Below are positions 60,089 to 64,000 of a stretch of 64,000 bases of DNA, in pieces. The stretch comes from Brevibacterium limosum (GTDB taxonomy: Bacteria > Actinomycetota > Actinomycetes > Actinomycetales > Brevibacteriaceae): positions 248,001 to 312,000 of the forward strand of contig NZ_CP050154.1 in the NCBI RefSeq assembly GCF_011617705.1, given 5' to 3'. Both the position numbers and the translations under genes were made by a program. The notes below the pieces were generated by a model. That model saw nothing but the letters and a program-made list of their open reading frames with translations, was not told where the DNA came from and searched no databases. Position 1 is the stretch's first letter, and each line of letters starts with the position of its first letter.

Positions 60089-60928
60089 TCACCGCTTCAG
60101 CCCGTGCTGAGCCGCAACGATCTTCGACACCAGCGACCGCGGAAGCGCGCGCTTGAGGATGAACGGCAGCGGCGCCCTGCTGCCGACGGCGTAGAACTCC
60201 CGCGGCCTCGGCACGATGATGGCATCGACGATCGTGGAAGCGACCTTCTCTGCCGGAATGCCGCCGCGCTCATTGGCGTCGAGATGCTCGAGCATCGTCG
60301 TGACGTCCGTCGAATAGGGCGAATCCTCGTCGAGGTACTTCGTCCGGCGCTGTCCGATGCCCGTGGCGATCGATCCCGGTTCGACCGTGCTCACCCACAC
60401 GCCGAACGGTGAGAGCTCCTGTCGGGCGGCCGTGGCGAAAGCGCGCAGAGCCGCCTTCGCCGCCGAATACGAGCTGCGATGAGCCAGGGGGAAGCTGGCG
60501 AGCATGGACCCGACCATGATGATGCGTCCCCGGCTGCGCGCACGCATTCCGGGCAGAACGAGCTGGCTCAACCGAACGGGTCCGAACACGTTCGTGCGGA
60601 AGAGTCGTTCGACGGCATCGGTCGGCAGCTCTTCGAACGGACCCGACTGACTCTCACCGGCGTTGTTGATGAGCACCTCGATGTCGTCGAGCAGGCCGAT
60701 GTCGTCGAGTTCTCCGGCCAACCGGTCCGGACCATCGGGGTCGGCCAGGTCGAGTCGCAGATAGCGGACACCCGGGGTTCGATCGGCAGGTGAGAGGCGG
60801 TCGGGATTCCGACTGGTCGCCAGCACCGTGCAGCCCTTCGCGGCCAGTGCCTCCGCGACGGCTCTGCCGATTCCGGAGGTGCCCCCGGTGACGAGGACGA
60901 TGAGATCTGCCTGCGCGGCGCCGGTCAT
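60089..60928 (-). CDS. Short-chain dehydrogenase/reductase, coupled to flavoprotein
   Basis: A 279-residue SDR. TGGTSGIGRAVAEALA (nucleotide), NNAGESQSGPFEELP, catalytic GSMLASFP and YSAAKAAL, and a C-terminal hydrophobic part with the PLPFILKRALPRSLV segment that may bind membranes. The family covers retinol and ketosteroid-type dehydrogenases. The ATG overlaps the stop of the flavoprotein gene (ATGA at 60925-60928), so the two are translationally coupled. GGAGGAG lies upstream. The 3-ketosteroid-like partner suggests a steroid or hydrophobic substrate, but this is inferred. Confidence 0.83.
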   Translation of the reverse strand: MTGAAQADLIVLVTGGTSGIGRAVAEALAAKGCTVLATSRNPDRLSPADRTPGVRYLRLDLADPDGPDRLAGELDDIGLLDDIEVLINNAGESQSGPFEELPTDAVERLFRTNVFGPVRLSQLVLPGMRARSRGRIIMVGSMLASFPLAHRSSYSAAKAALRAFATAARQELSPFGVWVSTVEPGSIATGIGQRRTKYLDEDSPYSTDVTTMLEHLDANERGGIPAEKVASTIVDAIIVPRPREFYAVGSRAPLPFILKRALPRSLVSKIVAAQHGLKR

Positions 60929-62763
60929 TCCTGCTCTCCTCCGCCGATCGGGGCCCTGCTGCCGGGCTGACCGGATGCGCTGCGGGCGGACTGCTCCGCG
61001 ACCGCACGCCCGGCGCGCAGACCCGAGAAGATGCACCCGCCGAGGAACGTTCCCTCGAGCGCGTTGTACCCGTGCATTCCACCGCCTCCGAATCCGGTGA
61101 CCTCGCCGGCTGCATAGAGGCCAGGAATCGGCGTGCCGCGGTCCTCGGCGCCCCGGACGCCCACACTGTCGGCGGCAGCGGACCCACCGTCTCGTGCGGC
61201 GCCGGATCTCGCAGCGTCGGTGCCGGACACGGCCAGGACCTGTCCGTCGAGGTTCGTCTCCAGCCCGCCGAGGGTCTTGCGTGAAAGCAGGCTCAGACGC
61301 ACAGCAATGAGCGGACCGTGCGTCGGATCGAGGATCTTGTGCGGTTTGACTGCACGCACGATCTTGTCGCCCAGGTAGGACCGCGCATTGTGGATGGCCT
61401 GGACCTGCGCATCCTTCGAGAACGCATGCTCGGTCTGCCGATCCCGCTGCCGGATCTGCTCAACGAGGTGGTCGTGATCGATGATCGGTCCGCGGGAGCG
61501 TTCGTTCATCCCCGCCACGAGCTCCTCGGTCGTGTCTGCCACGACGAAGTCGGAGCCGTACTTCTTGAACGCTTCGATCGGTCCCGGAGCATCCGAGGAC
61601 CGGACCCGGTCGAGAGTGATCCGGATGTCCTTCTCCGTGAGGTCCGGGTTCTGCTCCGAACCGGACAGGGCGAACTCCTTGCGGATGATCGACTCGTTGA
61701 GCACGAACCACGAATAGTCGTGCCCGGTGTCCAGGATCGTGCGCATCGTCCGATTCGTATCGAATCCGGGATAGTTCGGCGCCGGGAATCGATTGCCCTC
61801 GGCGTCGAACCACAGCGACGACGGTCCCGGAATGATGCGGATCCCGTGCCCCGGCCAGATCGGGTTCCAGTTCTCGATGCCCTCCGTGTACGCCCAGATC
61901 CGGTCCCGGTTGATCAGGCTCGCTCCGGCATCCTCGGCGATCTGGAGCATCTGCCCGTCCACGTGCGCGGGCACGCCCGCAAGCATCGTGTCCGGGAACT
62001 CGCCGAGGCGGTCGGTCGGCCAGTACTTCTTCATGAGCTCGAAATTGTGCCCGATTCCGCCGGTGGTGACGATGACGGCGGGAGCGCGGTGCTCGAAGTC
62101 GGCGACCTCGTCGCGGTTCGACTCGACTCCGCGGGCCGTGTGGCTGGGGGACAGTGTGCGTCCGCGGACGCCGACGACGGCACCGTCTGAGGTGATGAGT
62201 TCGTCGACGCGGTGCCGGAAGGCGAACTCGACGAGTCCGGTGGCCTCCGCGGATTCGACGGGTTCGCGGAAGACCCGGACCACCTCGGGGCCGGTGCCCC
62301 AGGTGAGGTGGAAGCGGGGCACGGAATTGCCGTGCTCGCCCGCCCCGGACCCTCCTCGTTCGGCCCAGCCGACGATCGGTGTCAGGCGCAGGCCCAGGTC
62401 ACGCAGGTACCGGCGCTTCTCCCCGGCCGCGAACTCGAGGTACGCCTCCGCCCACTTCCGCGGCCAGTGATCGTCGTCGCGGTCGAAGCCCGCCGAGGTG
62501 GCCCAGTCATCCTTGGCGAGCTCGAGCGAATCGTGGATACGCAGTCGCCGCTGTTCGGGGGAGTCGATGAGGAAGAGCCCGCCGAGGGACCAGAACGCCT
62601 GACCGCCGAGGTTGGCCCGGTTCTCCTGATCGAGGATGAGCACGCGCTTGCCGGCCCGAGTGAGTTCATGGGCGGCGACGAGCCCGGCGAGTCCGGCACC
62701 GACGATGATCGCATCGGGCGAGCGGTCTCTGCTGTCTGGGTCTGTGCTGCCGAAAGAACTCAT
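60925..62763 (-). CDS. FAD-binding dehydrogenase, fumarate reductase/KstD-like
   Basis: A 612-residue flavoprotein of the fumarate reductase/3-ketosteroid dehydrogenase group. AIIVGAGLAGLVAAHELT (18-35) binds FAD. The GGIGHNFELM segment, GEVTGFGGGGMHGYNALEG near the C-terminus (flavin binding) and GGCIFSGLRAGR are diagnostic. It probably carries out alkene or ketone desaturation. There is an Ala/Ser-rich variable insert near 530-555 (ARSGAARDGGSAAADS). GAGGAG lies before the ATG. It overlaps the SDR gene by 4 bases, so the pair likely act in one pathway. Confidence 0.88.
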   Translation of the reverse strand: MSSFGSTDPDSRDRSPDAIIVGAGLAGLVAAHELTRAGKRVLILDQENRANLGGQAFWSLGGLFLIDSPEQRRLRIHDSLELAKDDWATSAGFDRDDDHWPRKWAEAYLEFAAGEKRRYLRDLGLRLTPIVGWAERGGSGAGEHGNSVPRFHLTWGTGPEVVRVFREPVESAEATGLVEFAFRHRVDELITSDGAVVGVRGRTLSPSHTARGVESNRDEVADFEHRAPAVIVTTGGIGHNFELMKKYWPTDRLGEFPDTMLAGVPAHVDGQMLQIAEDAGASLINRDRIWAYTEGIENWNPIWPGHGIRIIPGPSSLWFDAEGNRFPAPNYPGFDTNRTMRTILDTGHDYSWFVLNESIIRKEFALSGSEQNPDLTEKDIRITLDRVRSSDAPGPIEAFKKYGSDFVVADTTEELVAGMNERSRGPIIDHDHLVEQIRQRDRQTEHAFSKDAQVQAIHNARSYLGDKIVRAVKPHKILDPTHGPLIAVRLSLLSRKTLGGLETNLDGQVLAVSGTDAARSGAARDGGSAAADSVGVRGAEDRGTPIPGLYAAGEVTGFGGGGMHGYNALEGTFLGGCIFSGLRAGRAVAEQSARSASGQPGSRAPIGGGEQE

Positions 62764-62832
62764 CGTCGACTCCTCTGTCGCTTACCTGCCAGTAGGAATC
62801 AGTATCGCAGACTCTCCCGGTGAGGGAGATAG

Positions 62833-63771
62833 TCAGCCGCCCAGCGTGGACTCCAGCCAGTCGGCGGCTGCGGCGAAGGACTCATCGGACGTCGTCGGGT
62901 CGATCGGCACCACGGCTCCGTCCGAGCTCGGGTAGCTGCCGAGGAAGTGCAGCTTGAGCGCCGCCCGATGCACGCCCTGCAGAGCTTCGGCCATCCGGGC
63001 CTCGTGGATGTGTCCGAGCAGGTCGATCGAGAACTGGTAGAGGCCCAGTCCGTCCCCGGTCGGCCGCGATTCGATGCGGGACATATTGACCCCGCGGCTG
63101 GAGAACTGTTCGAGCAGTTCGAGCAGCGAGCCCGCGCGGTCCGAACGCAGGGCCGCGACGATGGTCGTCTTGTCCGCACCGGTCGGTGTGGGCAGAGGGC
63201 CAGGGCGGGTGACGACGACGAATCGGGTGACGGCGTCCAAGCGGTCGCCGATGTCCTCGGCGACGATCTCGAGGCCGTAGCGCTGTGCGGCCAGGGCCGG
63301 GCAGACCGCGGCCATATGGTCACCGGCGTCGTTGGCCAGATCCCGGGCGGCCGCGGCGGTCGAGGAGGTCGGCAGATAGACGGCTTCGGGGAAGTTCTCG
63401 TTCATGAATGTCCGCACCTGCGCCTCACCGTGCGGGTGCGAACCGAAGGAGGAGATCTCTTCCCTGGTGGTGCCCGGCTTCACGGCGAGGACGAAGCGGA
63501 CGGGCACGACCACCTCGGCGATGATCTGGAGACGTCCGTTCTCGGTCAGCGCATCGATCGTGGCGGGCACTCCGCCTTCGAGGGAGTTCTCGATCGGCAC
63601 GACTGCGGCATCGCAGTCGCCCTCGAGCACCGCATCGAGTGCCGAGGGCGCATTGCGCATCGGGTGCGTCGAGGCGTCGGCGCGCAGGTTGCGGGAGTCG
63701 AGGAAGCTCAGCAGCGCCGCCTCGGTGAAGGTGGCCTCGGGGCCGAGGTATGCGAAACGGTTCAGGCTCAC
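62833..63771 (-). CDS. pheA: Prephenate dehydratase
   Basis: A 312-residue enzyme that converts prephenate to phenylpyruvate in phenylalanine synthesis. The catalytic domain (about 1-190) has YLGPEATFTEAAL, the PIENSLEG motif and the TRF motif at 182-184. The regulatory ACT domain (about 203-285) has the phenylalanine-binding ESRP at 234-237. There is no chorismate mutase domain. The GTG start at 63771 overlaps the upstream glycosyltransferase stop (GTGA), so the two are coupled. In several actinobacteria the same pair is followed by serS. Confidence 0.93.
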   Translation of the reverse strand: MSLNRFAYLGPEATFTEAALLSFLDSRNLRADASTHPMRNAPSALDAVLEGDCDAAVVPIENSLEGGVPATIDALTENGRLQIIAEVVVPVRFVLAVKPGTTREEISSFGSHPHGEAQVRTFMNENFPEAVYLPTSSTAAAARDLANDAGDHMAAVCPALAAQRYGLEIVAEDIGDRLDAVTRFVVVTRPGPLPTPTGADKTTIVAALRSDRAGSLLELLEQFSSRGVNMSRIESRPTGDGLGLYQFSIDLLGHIHEARMAEALQGVHRAALKLHFLGSYPSSDGAVVPIDPTTSDESFAAAADWLESTLGG

Positions 63772-64000
63772 TGGCCGGTCTCCTTGTGGTCATCGGAGGG
63801 GTTCTGCGCAGCATCGGCGGGCCCGGCGTGTGCCCCGTCGCTTCGCTTCGCTCGCAGGCGGCGGACGAGGATGGCACGGGCGACGTCGCGGTACTGGGCG
63901 GCACGGTGCAGCTGCGCTTTCAGGTCACGACCGGTGACGCGGTGGTGGAGGTCGCATTCGACCTCTTCCACGCGCAGTCCGGCGTTGACGACGTCGATGG
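63768..64000 (-). CDS. Glycosyltransferase family 2-like, C-terminal fragment
   Basis: Only the C-terminal part is in the window (about 77 codons; the start is beyond the right edge). The visible piece reads AGLRVEEVECDLHHRVTGRD, then LKAQLHRAAQYRDVARAIL, the C-terminal pattern of the GT2 enzymes that lie upstream of pheA in actinobacteria. It ends in an overlapping stop with pheA. The catalytic motifs are not in the window, so the family is inferred from this tail and the gene order. Confidence 0.62.
   Translation of the reverse strand, partial: IDVVNAGLRVEEVECDLHHRVTGRDLKAQLHRAAQYRDVARAILVRRLRAKRSDGAHAGPADAAQNPSDDHKETGQ

Noticed and set aside
1..64000. tRNA, rRNA, insertion sequences or attachment sites
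   Set aside because: I saw no cloverleaf-like gene, transposase, integrase or terminal repeats in any intergenic region.

Overview
This 64 kb window is GC-rich chromosomal DNA from an actinobacterium. Several features point to the order Micrococcales and most likely to Brevibacterium (inference, no search was run): an oleA-oleBC-oleD olefin operon with oleB and oleC fused, a clpB gene behind an HspR-type HAIR repeat, many leaderless genes (a TANNNT box 6-7 bases before the start codon), an LPRTG sortase substrate, and a terminal glycosyltransferase-pheA pair. I see no rRNA, tRNA, CRISPR array, insertion sequence or prophage. The coding density and even composition suggest a housekeeping and catabolic chromosomal segment.

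Layout. 1-5.1 kb: start of an osmoprotectant ABC ATPase, an alpha/beta hydrolase, aroD (shikimate pathway), small membrane proteins, and a coupled pair of a PabC-like lyase and a ferritin-like/VIT1 metal transporter. 5.1-13.3 kb: a cell-wall-anchored M28 peptidase, an SDR, a zinc-independent quinone-oxidoreductase-type enzyme, DUF3817, a flotillin and a CDF metal exporter. 13.3-22.9 kb: an OSBS/N-acylamino acid racemase, an FkbM methyltransferase, an M20 peptidase, a GCS2 ligase, a cupin, an AhpD-like protein with an aminotransferase and an EamA exporter, an SmtB-like ArsR regulator and a small membrane-anchored lytic-transglycosylase-like protein. 23.0-29.2 kb: two unusual regulatory modules. 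One is a HEAT-repeat protein under a MerR-type promoter next to a MerR regulator that itself carries HEAT repeats. The other is a MarR regulator with a Gly/Arg-rich N-terminus, divergent across a perfect palindrome from a disordered, His- and Arg/Gly-rich protein. 29.4-37.6 kb: an acyl-CoA synthetase, an acidic-repeat membrane protein, and the ole operon. 37.7-49.5 kb: a repeat-rich membrane protein, a pair of palindromic repeat elements, an SDR, a dienelactone hydrolase, a GltB-like FMN enzyme, TM2, MFS, enoyl-CoA hydratase, NUDIX, cardiolipin synthase and agmatine deiminase. 49.7-64 kb: a CaiB CoA-transferase, the DUF5819-HTTM pair, clpB, a CPA1 antiporter, a hydratase and epimerase, an SDR coupled to a KstD-like flavoprotein, and pheA coupled to a glycosyltransferase.

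How genes work together. OleA, OleBC and OleD are sufficient for head-to-head condensation of two acyl-CoAs into a long-chain cis-olefin (family knowledge). Cardiolipin synthase, flotillin and olefins all shape the membrane. AroD and PheA serve aromatic amino acid synthesis. ClpB is the heat-shock disaggregase under probable HspR control. Several convergent gene pairs share strong hairpin terminators.

The most interesting unexplained signals are the two regulator/partner modules at 23.3-25.4 kb and 27.6-29.2 kb, a 10-bp motif (GCCGAGGCGG) present at least 26 times in both orientations including non-coding sites, a pair of related palindromic elements at 38.85-39.03 kb, and two genes whose stop-codon region is repeated in tandem.
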